From Bagarius yarrelli (lineage: Eukaryota > Chordata > Actinopteri > Siluriformes > Sisoridae): a stretch of 64,000 bases of DNA. Numbering within the stretch: the first letter of the stretch is position 1; the number at the start of each line of letters is the position of its first letter. The stretch spans positions 3,088,501-3,152,500 of the forward strand of contig VCAZ01000005.1 in NCBI GenBank assembly GCA_005784505.1, written 5' to 3'. A model generated the notes under the pieces. It worked only from the letters and a program-made list of their open reading frames with translations, searched no databases and had not been told where the DNA came from. A program made the translations under genes and the position numbers. This document shows positions 10,918-22,800 of this stretch, piece after piece.

Positions 10918-11135
10918 CATTTTTTATGCCCACCTATTCCCTAATTCGAGGTCACAGGGATCTGGTGCAGTCTATCCCAGCCGTCTCTGAAAGAGCGAAA
11001 GACAGGAGGGGTACATCCTGCACAGGTCACCAGTTCATCACACTCCTATGAGCAATTTAGAATCAACTTAACATACATGTTTTTGGACCGTGGGAGGAAA
11101 CCGGAGTACCTGGAGTAAACCCATGCAAACTTCAC
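10918..11135 (-). mobile_element. tRNA-derived fish SINE, head-truncated, reversed
   Basis: On the other strand it shows the family landmarks: 'ggtactccggtttcctccca', 'ccaaaaacatgta', 'tgatgaactggtgacctgtg' and 'agggtgta(c)ccc'. The head is replaced by a (CA)n tract at 11134-11151. Confidence 0.85.
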
Positions 11136-11151
11136 ACACACACACACACAC

Positions 11152-13356
11152 AAAAAAAATTAGAGCCATGTATAAGGTAAGATTAGTGTTCATCCCTTTA
11201 TTATCAACATATGAAATCAAAAATTCAACATTTCACTTATTGATTTTAATTGAGTATGAGTTTTGTTTAGTTATGTTAAAAAAAAGGAAAACTTTGTTAA
11301 ATACCGACATAAATAACAGCAGTTGTTATCGCTAATAGCCACGGCTATGCTGATTAAACATATTTGACACCAAGTTATCAGCTTCAACATAAGGCCTTTT
11401 CTCTGGTTTGAACACGAGTCATTCCATCAATGCACTGGGACGAGCATCATTATCCTCAAATATTGTGTAATTTGATTACATAATTGAACAAATTTGTTTA
11501 GCACACACATTCCTGGAGTAGGACAGCTACACCAGCAGGTTGAGAGCAAGGTGCACTGCTATCACTCCTCCTGACAGAAAAGTGTGTCAGAGGTGAAAAG
11601 TGTAGACTGGGATAGAGAATGGTAAGGACAGTGGGTGGACAATCCAGTCGTACCTATTTATACTCACAATGAGCCTGAATTTATGCAGGTATACAAATAA
11701 TAATTGATTAATCTTATATTTTAAACGTGAATTCTGTCTAACAGTCAATATTTGCCTACATGCAAGTGTCATTTCAACTTAAACTGTACCCACTAGTAGT
11801 CTTACATAGCATGTTTTGATTAAAACTGTGTACTGCTTTCAATACTTTTAACTTTTAACATTGTTTGCTTTGACAAAAAAAAACTTTTTAACTGACATTT
11901 ATTTGTATGTTATAAAAAGCCTTTATTAAAAATGAAACAATTCAGACACAAATATAGGCATCTGTGTATATAAGTAGTTAGTGCTGCTTGTATTTCTGCA
12001 TCATGCTCATAATCATACTTATGATTAAAAAAATGTAATCTAATCCCCAATTGGGATTTTTGTACCCTTGACTAAAAACACTGTTGGCAAAAGTTTTTAA
12101 TATCATTTGAGATGTTCATTATATGGAAGTGCAGTCTGTTCTCAACTGAAGAACTGGGAATAATAGGGAGTGCCAGACAGAATGCTGTGCCCCATCCTCA
12201 TACACATTTCACACTTTAGTGTCTGCCACGTTCAGGATCACACAGCCTTGCACCCAGATGCTTAATGAATGTTTATTATAAGCAGTTTATAAGCAGCTTT
12301 TCTTCTATATCAAAAGTTTTAACCCCCAAATATTAAGTCATTGAATTATTAAATTGTTTCTTTTGAGATTCAATCAGACGGGATGGCCTTGATTAACTAG
12401 ACTTTTTTCTTCTAACGTCTCAGCAAACAACTTGTGTGCTGTCCATGGTCCTGAAAAAAACCTCGCCTACTGCTAATAAAAGATCAGAAAACTTTGCTTT
12501 TGGCACAGATCGGTTATTAATTTACAAATTAATTCATTTAAAAAAGATGAAGACCATTTGCATTTACCCTGGCCACAAAGCTTGAGATTTCTAAAAATAA
12601 AATATTAGACTGTGCGAGAATGGAGCGCCTTAAATTTTTTTTCATTTCTCCCCACAAATTATTTTATAAACAATCTTAGCTGAACTTATTTATAAGTTCT
12701 TAAATTAAATGAGAATACAGGACTTTTGTGATTTGATCACGCAGAAATGCTTGATCCTATGAACAATACTAATGCTGTGGCCATAACCAGTATTGCATTG
12801 TGCTTTAAAAAGCTGGTGTGGTCTAAGACCCATATTACCTATAGAAATTTCTCACACAATGTTAACGGCAACAAAAGAAAACTTAACTGGCACTTAACAA
12901 GTGCAGAGTATAAATGAATTAGTAAACTACTGATATGTTGGTCCGCATGTGTAGCCATGTTAAAAAAAAAATCCTAGCTATCTGCCCAAGAATGCCTTAA
13001 AACCTTCTTGGAAAGCATTCGTTTTAGCCTCTAAAAACACAGTTGAAATATGAGTTGTCCTTTTCACAGCTTGATCTTCCCAAGTTTTGAACTATGAGCT
13101 AACCAAACGAAGGCAAATATTTACTTAAACTCTTCAAACATCCCAATTCCTGGGTTATATTCCCCTCAGTTTTTTTGCAGACATCCCGTGCAATAGCCCA
13201 GCAGTTCTTTGGTCAGGTCTCAACCCCCTTCGACACCAGTCAAACTTTAACGGACTTTAGACAGTCTGGAGATGATTGCCAAAGATAAGACTGAATTTAA
13301 ACAGCTAATGACAGTAATGTTGATAAGAAACCCTTTTTTATATGATATAATACCTG
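11152..13356. other. Non-coding stretch
   Basis: AT-rich DNA with short ORFs only. No recognisable gene, RNA or named repeat was found. Confidence 0.4.
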
Positions 13357-13989
13357 AAAAAATTCTGGTATTTAGGGCCGCTAAATTTTTTTTCTCAGCT
13401 GCCTAAATGTAACTTTTTAACCACATAGTTTTTTCTAAAATACATTTAGGAATTATGGTATAGCAGGTGGCACCTATCCAGAAGGACTTGCATAAATTAT
13501 TTTTTGATTATTTATTTATTCATTTTTATATATTTTTATTAGGAGCCTTTTTCAATAGTTTTTTTAAATTAGGAATAGGTACTGAAAATAAATATGTGGC
13601 TTCTATTAATTCCAGTTATTTCTATGAAAGGTAATTGCCAAGTTGTTCTGGCAAGCAACCAGAATTGATAGATTTTGGCTAGACATAACCAAACATATTG
13701 AGAAAGTACTCCAAGATTTAGAATTTGCACTAGCTAATTTCTGCTACATTGAAAGTTCTTTAAACACTTCCCTGTAAGTGGGGTGAACAGGTCAATAGAA
13801 GTATCATACTAACAAGATTTTTTTGATAGGGGAGAAGAGTTCAAATATTTAAGCACAGGTGTGCAGCTGGTGAGTGAGGGGCTTCATCTCAAGTACAGTA
13901 CTTGTAGTAATGTAATAATTATTCAATTAGGCACAATTGAATTGAAATTACAAGACATTCAACTGTCATATTTGTTACTGTTATGGGTT
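13357..13989. repeat. Unnamed ~620 bp repeat, copy 2
   Basis: Same orientation as copy 1 at 8877-9493, with only scattered differences, among them a small insertion 'tcagctgcc' near 13396. Unlike copy 1 it is not bordered by the hAT fragment, so its edges (about 13357 and 13989) help to define the unit. Confidence 0.9.
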
Positions 13990-14830
13990 ACAGAGAATTT
14001 ACTATTAGCTTGTACTATAACTGAACAAAACGTTTCTTGACTGCTATAAATTCTTTCTGGGTGTTGCAGTGAGCTGAATGAGCACTGACGTTTATTGGAA
14101 CTTTGACACCAGTTCACTTATAACAGATAGGCACTGAAGTGAAAAAAAGAGTTTCGCAACGATAATTTGCTGAACAGACTGAGGTCTTTCTGGAAAACTT
14201 TAAATTACACAGAATTTAGCATTGGGACATGGAACAGACAGCAGACTTTGATACATTTTCTGTGTATAGCACTAGACCAGCCCTTCATATTCTATGAAAT
14301 TAAAAAGTTGTGTAATGCATATAAAACTACATGCAGTATAATATACAGTAATTATATACAGTAATGATATACATATGGGAATTTAGCACTATAAACCATA
14401 CACAGCTTATTCATAAATTTTGTAGGTCCTTATTGTGCTGTTGAATCAGACCTGTGCTGTCAATACCCTTAGAATAACCACATCTCACAGATACTTGAAT
14501 GAGATCTGGGAATTGTTAACATAACATCCATGTGAAAACTGGAACCCAAGGTTTCCTAGGAGATCACAGCTTAGAGCATCACACTACCTCTACTGACTTG
14601 CCTTTTTCCCATAGTGCATCCTGATGCCCCAGGTAAGCAACACATGCACCTGGCCATTTACATTATGTCAAAGAAAATACAATTGATCAGACCATACCTC
14701 TATCGTTTATTGCTTCATGCTCCAGTTTTGATGTTTATATACCAATTATTGGTGCTTTCAGCAGTTTTTGTTACTCAGCCCCAAACACAGCAAGCTACAA
14801 TGCACTGTGTGTTCTCAGGTTACTTATGTA
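13990..14830. other. Non-coding stretch
   Basis: AT-rich DNA with no supported feature. Short direct repeats of 'tatacagtaat' occur at about 14340-14365. Confidence 0.4.
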
Positions 14831-14834
14831 AACT

Positions 14835-16420
14835 AAACCAAAAAACACTACGAAAAAACATCTCAGTCCCTCTGGGAAACATGGTTATATATGTAACCTG
14901 AGACGTTTCCCTTCAGTGACTCAAGCTGCAAGCTGCATAGCACCAAGTTACTCTCCCATGCGTTGGACCCTGTATCCTGTGGTTGTCACCAGGTCCAAGA
15001 TGTAAACCCAGAAAAATGTATGAGTAAAGGAGCAGCCTGCCACCTTACACATTTTTGCCTTGGAATCCACCATAACTCACACTGATCCTCTACAGGACAT
15101 GGAGTTCGGATGAATCATAACCTGCCTAATGTCTGTTTAAAGGCCACCACCTCTCTCTTGGGCATGGGGAAACAGACGAATAGCTGTAACTTCTCCTCAT
15201 TGAGCTCTTGTGGAGAAGAGCCAATAGAGTACTAAAAAGTACAGTTCAATAGGACCCGGCAGTACATACCTGGGACAGGAACTTCAGGTAAAGAAACCGT
15301 TTTACAAGTGAGTCTTTGCCCACCGATTTACCACACAGAGGAGAGTGAAAGGCATGTCCACCAACTTGTGGTGGGCGTTCTAGATTGGATTGAGTGGAAT
15401 AGTTTTATTGACCTTGGTTGAGAGACCTGCTGCTAGGGGCTGTGTTTGGTCCAGAAACCTCCTGTGTTGAGGAAGGATATGTGGCAGTACGCATCCTTAA
15501 GTTCTATTGTGTAAAACCAGTCCTCAGTCTGCATCTTGATTTGGAGCCGCCTGATGGCTTGGCTTAACCACCAGGAGTGCATTTACTTATGGTAAAGCAT
15601 ACTGCGTTGGACGAGAACCAAATTGAATCCATAGCCGCTTTGTATGGTGTGCAGAACACACGGAGAGACATTCAGCACAAGCTTCCATGCTGCCCAGAGA
15701 TCTACTAGTGGAATTAGCCTCTCAAGCTTAAGCAGCCCAGTGTCCAAATTCACAACAAATTCACAGCAGGAAGCTAACTGGCTGACTCATGTGGGCAACC
15801 AGCCATTTGTACTATTTCTGGGTGACTGCAACAGTTGAAACCTCATGGAGTCTTAAACCCTGAAGCACCAAAGGTGAAAGGGAAAGTGAAATGTCTCCAG
15901 GGGACACCAGGGAGGTTTGGAAACAGTATAGAGAGGCCCGGATCTCATGGCATCATGCCCTCTTACAGAAAGCATATTTGGGAAGAATGATGGTCCTCAG
16001 ACTCCTTGGTTATGGTTGGTGCCCTGATAACTCCACCCTTAGTAGAGGATAGGTGGCAATTCCGAGCTTTTGCGCAGTATATGAGGAGCTTGCTACCATT
16101 ACCTTAAAAATGAAAGCGGCACAGGTGCCACCATAGCTGCTCTGGCTGTCTTCCTGGTGGCCCTGTGAGACAGGTCCCTTAGCAGCTCAGCTTGGTATGC
16201 CTGTATATGGCTATTATCCAGCCTACCTGCTCAGATGTTTGCTTTTTCCACCAATCCCGATGTTAAATCTAACCTTGGTGGGTAGCTCAGGGCTCTATAG
16301 CTGATTAACAGGCTGCTGAATATGCTTATTTCAGGACCTCAACACTTGGGTGTGGGGATCTGAATAAAATAAAAGAATGCGAGCTTCCACAGCTTGACCG
16401 AGGCCTACAGGGCTAGCGGT
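14835..16420 (-). mobile_element. DIRS1-like retrotransposon relic
   Basis: Reading the minus strand, about 15470-15530 gives EDWFYTIELKDAYCHIS, which matches the reverse transcriptase motif of vertebrate DIRS elements (EDWF.TIDLKDAYFHI). Further 5' on that strand (about 16205-16130) comes AYQAELLRDLSHRATRKTAR, typical of the DIRS gag region. The left edge holds 'ggttatatatgtaacctgag' (14884-14903), a palindrome-like motif frequent at the ends of fish DIRS elements. Frames are interrupted by stops and much of the element is missing, so it is dead. DIRS elements normally encode a tyrosine recombinase; none is seen here. Confidence 0.75.
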
Positions 16421-18147
16421 CAGGAAGTGAGGTTTCATAAAGCAAGGTTCATCTAGTAATTACATGCTAGCTCCCTTAAGGTAAATTGTGTTTTACACCA
16501 ATAAGAATTTTGGTAAAAGAATCATATCAACTTCTGATGGAAAATTCGCATCAATTGGATTCCTTAAAACGAACCCATATCTCTATTTACATTATTTACA
16601 GCAAACAATCCAAGGTAGATGTATTGACTGGGAGAAGGAAGTAAGAACAGCATGCTAATCAATGTAGGCATTGGACCAAGACAAAATGATTTTTTAGTAT
16701 TTTACACTCCGCACGATAAAAGACGGTGATACAGTGCACTCTTTAGACAGATGAAAAAATAAAAAGCCCTTGTTGAAGTTGAGCGAATGTAGCAATGATC
16801 AGAAGGCCAGTAAGGCGTTCTCTGCTGGCCTAAATAATATCAGAAGCTGACCTACATTTACAATCTAAATTCTTATATTTGTTCCATTAAATTGTATTAA
16901 TTTATTTCCAACAGTCTTTTCTCTTCATTTCAAAGCGTTTCTCTTGCTGCACTACTTCCAGTTCGTGTATGTGGATGTTAGATTTTTTTTATTGTCCAAT
17001 CAGATTTTAGTTTCTATGTGCTGCCATGTTAATCTAATCTGACCAGGGCCTTCAGAATGGAGTGATGCCTATGTAACTTAAACCTTTTCTAGCAGTGGCA
17101 GATTGCTAATTGGTTAAAGGCTGTTTCTTTAACCAATCAGATTTCAAGTTTGCCTTGACAGTGCCAGGTAGCTCTATAAACAACAGCCAATCAGAGGATG
17201 GAACATGCTGAAGTTAATCAAGTAAAAATGTTACAGGCCAGTTTAACTAACACCAAAGTGTTTTAATGTACTGCCATCCACATTAGAAATATTTTTTGAG
17301 AGTATTAACCTGCTACGGTTAAATAATTCAAAGTGTATTATTCAACATTACACAACAACATCTCAGTGAACAAAAATATAAAAAAAAAACTTTCCTTTAA
17401 AATCAATTTTTATTTTGTGTACACATTTGTTTTAACACAGAAACATGTGACTGCTGGTTTTAAAACTGTTTTATCCCATGCAGTTTTTTTTACTCTGTCT
17501 CTCATGGCTGCACGTTAATAGGAAATGAAGGTTTTACACAAAGTAAATATTTGCTTGTGCTATTCCAATATCTCGCCAGAATATTGTTGGTGAATCGAAT
17601 ATATCTAATCTTTCTGAATTTCATATTAATTCCTTGACCACACAGGGAAAAGAGAGAGAAAAAGGGTAAACAGATTGGTTTTCCCTGGCCTTACTTTTAG
17701 CTCCCTGGCAATAACAAGTCCTGTGGCCTGACCTAGTTGAGATATTTTTTGTCTTTCCATAAAACACCATTGCATGAGGTCAGAGAAATGCTGGAGTAGA
17801 AGGCGATAGTAGGGGATGCAGTTTGAGGTCTGTTGTCTGGATGCTTGATAGATGACATCATTGTGTTGAAAGTGTTCCCCACCGTGTCCCTCCACATCTT
17901 CACAGCAGGGGAAACTGCTTTCCATTTCGTTACCACTGCCTTAAAGGGACGTCACGCTGATTTTTTTTTTGCCAGCTCACAACTTTCCTTTACTTTATTA
18001 GCACCCTATAGATGGGATATAAATCTTGCAACGTTGCTACAATGCTAACATTAGTCTTTTTTGCGATTATAACATGAAGTTAAGTGACCAAAAACAACAA
18101 TGATTAGTTCATTAGGGGTATATGTGGTTTTTCCTATGTGCATTTGC
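16421..18147. other. Non-coding stretch
   Basis: No gene recognised. The minus-strand frame at 17733-17936 (WKAVSPAVKMWRDTVGNTF…) has protein-like composition but no domain I can name. It could be a transposon relic or chance. Confidence 0.35.
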
Positions 18148-18250
18148 CTGGTGGTGCCTCAACACTTAACCTTACAGATCAGAGGGTCAGGGTTCAAGCC
18201 AAGCTTTCAATGTTGGGACCTTAAGCAAGTCTCTTAACCACCTAAGTTGC
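18148..18250 (+). mobile_element. Degenerate SINE head
   Basis: The tRNA-like layout is recognisable: 'tggtgcctcaacacttaacc', then 'cagggttcaagccaa' (B box), then 'gttgggaccttaagcaagtc', as in the V-SINEs and the SINE at 39632. The 3' tail is missing. Confidence 0.6.
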
Positions 18251-19750
18251 AGGATTACTAATATGGTACACGGACTGCAGCTGTGAAATGAATAATACTA
18301 TAATTATAATATTTTAACTATTCATTACAAAAGGTAGAGTCAAAAGTTAAAAAGGTAAAACAAAAGTACAATTAACTGGATGTTTTTAATGGTTGTGTAA
18401 AACTTCATCTCCACAGTGGACTGCTAGTACTGGAAGCTTTCATTCCAGAAATCTGATCTAAGCTCTGAAGAAAACACCATCATGCTCCAACCTCTTTCTT
18501 GGCTTATGCGGATTGTTTGTGTCCCTGGCCCCAGCAGGATGAAATTTGGCATTAGACACAAGTTTGTTTTTATGGGGCATTTGATGAGGTAAGAGAAAAT
18601 AGTGACAGGCATTCCTGAGAGATGGTCATTTTGGGTTCTGTCATACTTCCATTCCATTTTTGTAGAAAACACAGAAATAAAATCAGTCATTCGTTTTAGG
18701 TTGTTCTTAGGAGTGTTATTATGTTATGTTTAGTTTCATTCTTGATTATTTATAACTTTTACCATAAGATCCACTTGAATTTAACTTATAACAGTTTTCA
18801 GCTAAAAACTGTTATATTTTTAACTTTAACACATGAAAAAATGTGATAAATTAGGCAAGACATGACAGATAAAGATTACTAGACTCAGTGGATGTTAGCA
18901 ATTAACACTTACATGGCAATAAAAACAAGCATTCGCAAGTGTGCAGGAATCTGAAAAACAGTTCTACAGTAATAAAAACTTAAGTATGTGGAACGCAGCT
19001 CAAAACTCCTGAAAGAACTCTGATCAACATCTGGGGTCATGACTCAATTGCAGAGAATCCACCAGAAACCAAGACTTCCTGCTATTGTTTTGAATCGCAT
19101 GCCAACTGTCATTACTGAAACAAATTGCGCTAAATGTCAAAAACTATACTGTTTATGTTTGAGAGGTTCTGTATAATACAACTTTGTCCCGCTGTGCCGC
19201 AAAAGCTATCATATGGACTTTTTCGAGAATATTGTTTTATAATATAGGTGCTTTAAATATAACTACAACTTTGCCAAAATAAAAATATGCAAGAAAGTTC
19301 AGACATCTAATTAGAAACACTTTTTAAACAAAGATGGTTGCAATCAACTAAGTACTTGTCAGGATCTTACTTTTTTTTTCTAGTTTACTTAGAGAAAACA
19401 GCTTTGATTTTGTATTGGTTAACACTATCATTATTGTCTTTAGACTTTTGCTTTTCATTTTTGTTTACTTCATTAAATTATCATTGCCTCTTTTCTAAAG
19501 TTAAGCCATTTTCAAAAATGTTTTCCGAGCTAAACTTTTTTTGCTCACTAATCCTTAATATTGCTTTTCAAGACCAACTAGTCATATTACACACAAGAAC
19601 TCTAGTAGATCTCAGCTACAATAAAGGAACTTTGTGAGGCAGTGTTTCCACAGAATACAGTCTGGATATAAGCATTATATGATTTGCTTTGCCCTAAAAA
19701 TGTACTAGTTTTTATTTAAAAAATACAAGAGATTTTATACAGAGTTTGCT
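18251..19750. other. Non-coding stretch with a short hairpin
   Basis: AT-rich DNA with no gene. A perfect 11-bp inverted repeat with a short loop lies at 18788-18798 and 18805-18815. Confidence 0.4.
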
Positions 19751-19755
19751 AGTTT

Positions 19756-19800
19756 TCAAGTCAAGCCAAGTAACCTTTATTTATATAGCGCTATTTTTGG
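19756..19800 (-). repeat. LINE 3'-tail-like fragment
   Basis: 'caagtcaagccaagtaacc' followed by 'tttatttatatagcgct' is the reverse of the 'agcgctatataaataaa' ending seen on many fish retroelements; a forward version lies near 46703-46735. Confidence 0.6.
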
Positions 19801-22800
19801 GGAATTTTTTGCATTTATTGATAGGACAGAGGGATAAAATAGGGGAGATGGACAGAAAGAGGGGAGCAGAAAGGACCAGACCCGGAGTCAAGTAACATTA
19901 GGATATACCTGGCCCCTATACCTAGCACTTCCTATGCCATTACAGTAAGGAAAAAGAACAGCGTATTGAATATAACAGAATTAATGCAGCAACGGTCTTC
20001 ATTACCACTTTCCTCAGTAAGACACTCAATTTTTATCAAGTTAGAATTTGTAGTGCATCAAAAATTCCATTTTGTGTGTGCACAATAAACTTATGTGATG
20101 TCACATGATGTCTTTAATGCCTTTATGAATGAAGTGCTTGAGGCATGACTAAAGAATGTTCATAATCATAAAAAGATCAACATGAAAAATGTTGAATTAG
20201 TCTAATAACAAAATACCAACCTCCTGTTAAACAATGTTGAATTTTCACAAGCCATCAGCAATGAGCAATTCCTTTTCTGTATGGGTTCTGTAGATGAGAT
20301 AGTAAAATTTGTGAGCAGTGGGCTTTGTAAAATTTTACTAACAATTCATACAAGAATTTACCTTTATGTTATCTATTGTCCATCAAGACAAATCATCCAA
20401 CTCCAACCTATGCAGAAACGACTCTTTCATTGAGTTCACATGTCTCCTAGCGCAGGTCATCCAGGAATGCATATTAGTGGTCATTACTCAGCAATTCTGC
20501 CTAATCGAATCAACTCTCTATGATCTGTATAATTTTATCACTCCTCTCATTAACAAAACCTGTAAACTGAGTTGACCACCGCTCAGTAACATACACAATA
20601 ATAGACACACACTTAGTTATTGCCTGTGTTTTTTGAATTTAGGCTTTCTTTTATAATTCCCATGGTCAAGAGAGACATTTGTCAGGTCTAAGCATTACCC
20701 CTCTCTAATACAAGAGATACTGACATAGCTTTAACTGACATATACAATTAATCTGCCTAAAGAGAAATATTTATACACTCATACCCTTAATATAAAAACC
20801 TAATTATATAGTTAAATGTATTTCGTTGTTACTGAACACTTCCAATAAACCCTTAAAGACAACTACAAGGCCGATCGACACTGCATGCAAGGAAAATTAT
20901 TGTTAATATGTGAAGATATCTCAAATAATCACATTAAAAGGAATCACCTAATTGGCTGCAAAATTATCTATCACTGAAAGCCATGTTTGTAAGAAAACAT
21001 GGCAAACAGAGACACCTTGTGTCATTTATAAAAGTTGCCAAGATGCTGTGACACAATGTCAACCACATAAACCATTAGCCCGTCCAGAGAATTACACAGC
21101 CTAAGAGTTCCTATAGAATAGTAAGAAACAGGTTCCAGGTGATAGGGTACATTATCAGGTGTAGAACAGATTTACCAAAGAGGTTTTTTTTTACCAGAGA
21201 GACTTGGGTCAGTTTCAGCTTTGCTAAACCTACGGTATTCCAAATCATGCATATAAAACTGGCGTCAAGTTTTGTATGCTGTATGCGAGCTGCATCGTTG
21301 CCTATTTAATACGCTTGATGTATATAACCAGTGCCTTTTTGACTACTAAGATGAATTTAAAGGCTAAATAAATATTATGTGGTCCCAGGCAGTCTTACAT
21401 AGTCAAATTTAGACAATATACTTTAAAAGAATTTAACTTAAACGTTTCTATTAACTTTCACCATGTAAAAACAAATCAGCCTGATAGATGAGACCTGAAA
21501 ACTGTGAAGGTTGAGAGCAAATGTCACTGATGTGAAGCACCTCTGACATCATCCTGCATCCCGTAGCCCTTTTTGTAGGTGGGGATGCCGTCGTTCTGAG
21601 GTTAGAACTGGACTATTGAACAATAGTTCAACCATTTTTATATCAAATACTATGTGACATGGTCATTTTGTGACTTTGTAGGAAGGTCTTGGCTTGTATG
21701 TGCACTGTGGCGCTGGTTCTCACCTTCCTTTGACTCTCTCTGTCTAACCTTTGGCACCACTGCAAGCATGGTGGTACAAATGATAGAGAGAGAAAAGCCA
21801 TGGCTTAAATACCTTTCAGGAGAACATTTTTCTGCTTATTTATGTACCTTAAACCTGCAGCATCCCAAATGTATCTAGTATGTCATCACAGACATCTTTA
21901 TGTTATCACTGGATTTGATTCTGTATAGACCTGATCTATTAGCTCAGTTCTGTTGTACAAGTTTAATAATGCTTACATAGCTTCAGTGCTTCGATTGTAG
22001 GTGGTTAGAGAAATTTCTGCTTTTAGGACAGTAACCAGTGTAACACAACACAGAAACCAACAGGACAGCTGCACTCCACAGCATGGCTATTGACTTCTCT
22101 TCAGACTAAATAAAACTGTACAGCATGAGAGGCCCACAGCTTTTCCCATGAATGCCAGGTTACTGTTTACCATAACCATATTAAGAAATCCAGCTGTTGG
22201 GCTTTTGCTTCTTTGTGAAACCCGGTTCAACCTCAGATGTATTCTGAGCTCCTAAAACTGAATGGAAACCTCAGTCACTGAAATAATAGTATTTTCCTGA
22301 TTTGGTTCGACTACAAAATGGATAAGTGTACGAGAGAGGGAGCTAATGAAAAACTGAATGTTATGCAAAGCTATTAATACAAGTTGGCACATTCAATGTA
22401 AATTTCAAACAAGATACTAAAATGACCCCAAGAAGCACATGTACACAATTTTCTACTATGAAACACAAAGTGGACTTTTTTTTAATGGACTTTTTGTGGA
22501 CATTTGTTATTTCTCACTGGACTGTTGACCTTTTAAATCCTGACCATGGAATCCCTGCATGGCTCTCCACAATGTCCTCAATACTGTCCTACAAGCTCCT
22601 ACAAGGGTCAGTAAAGCCAAGACCTTTGTCTCCTCTGCAAGCTTGTGGGCTGCCATTCTTGCACTGCAATCTGAGGCTTCCAGCACCACAATTACAAACC
22701 GACGAGACATTTTGGCTTGACTCTACTGAGGTCTGACAGAACAGGGTTCACAGGACTGTTTTAGTTCACATGTCCTCAAATGTGCCTCGTTGCATGTGCA

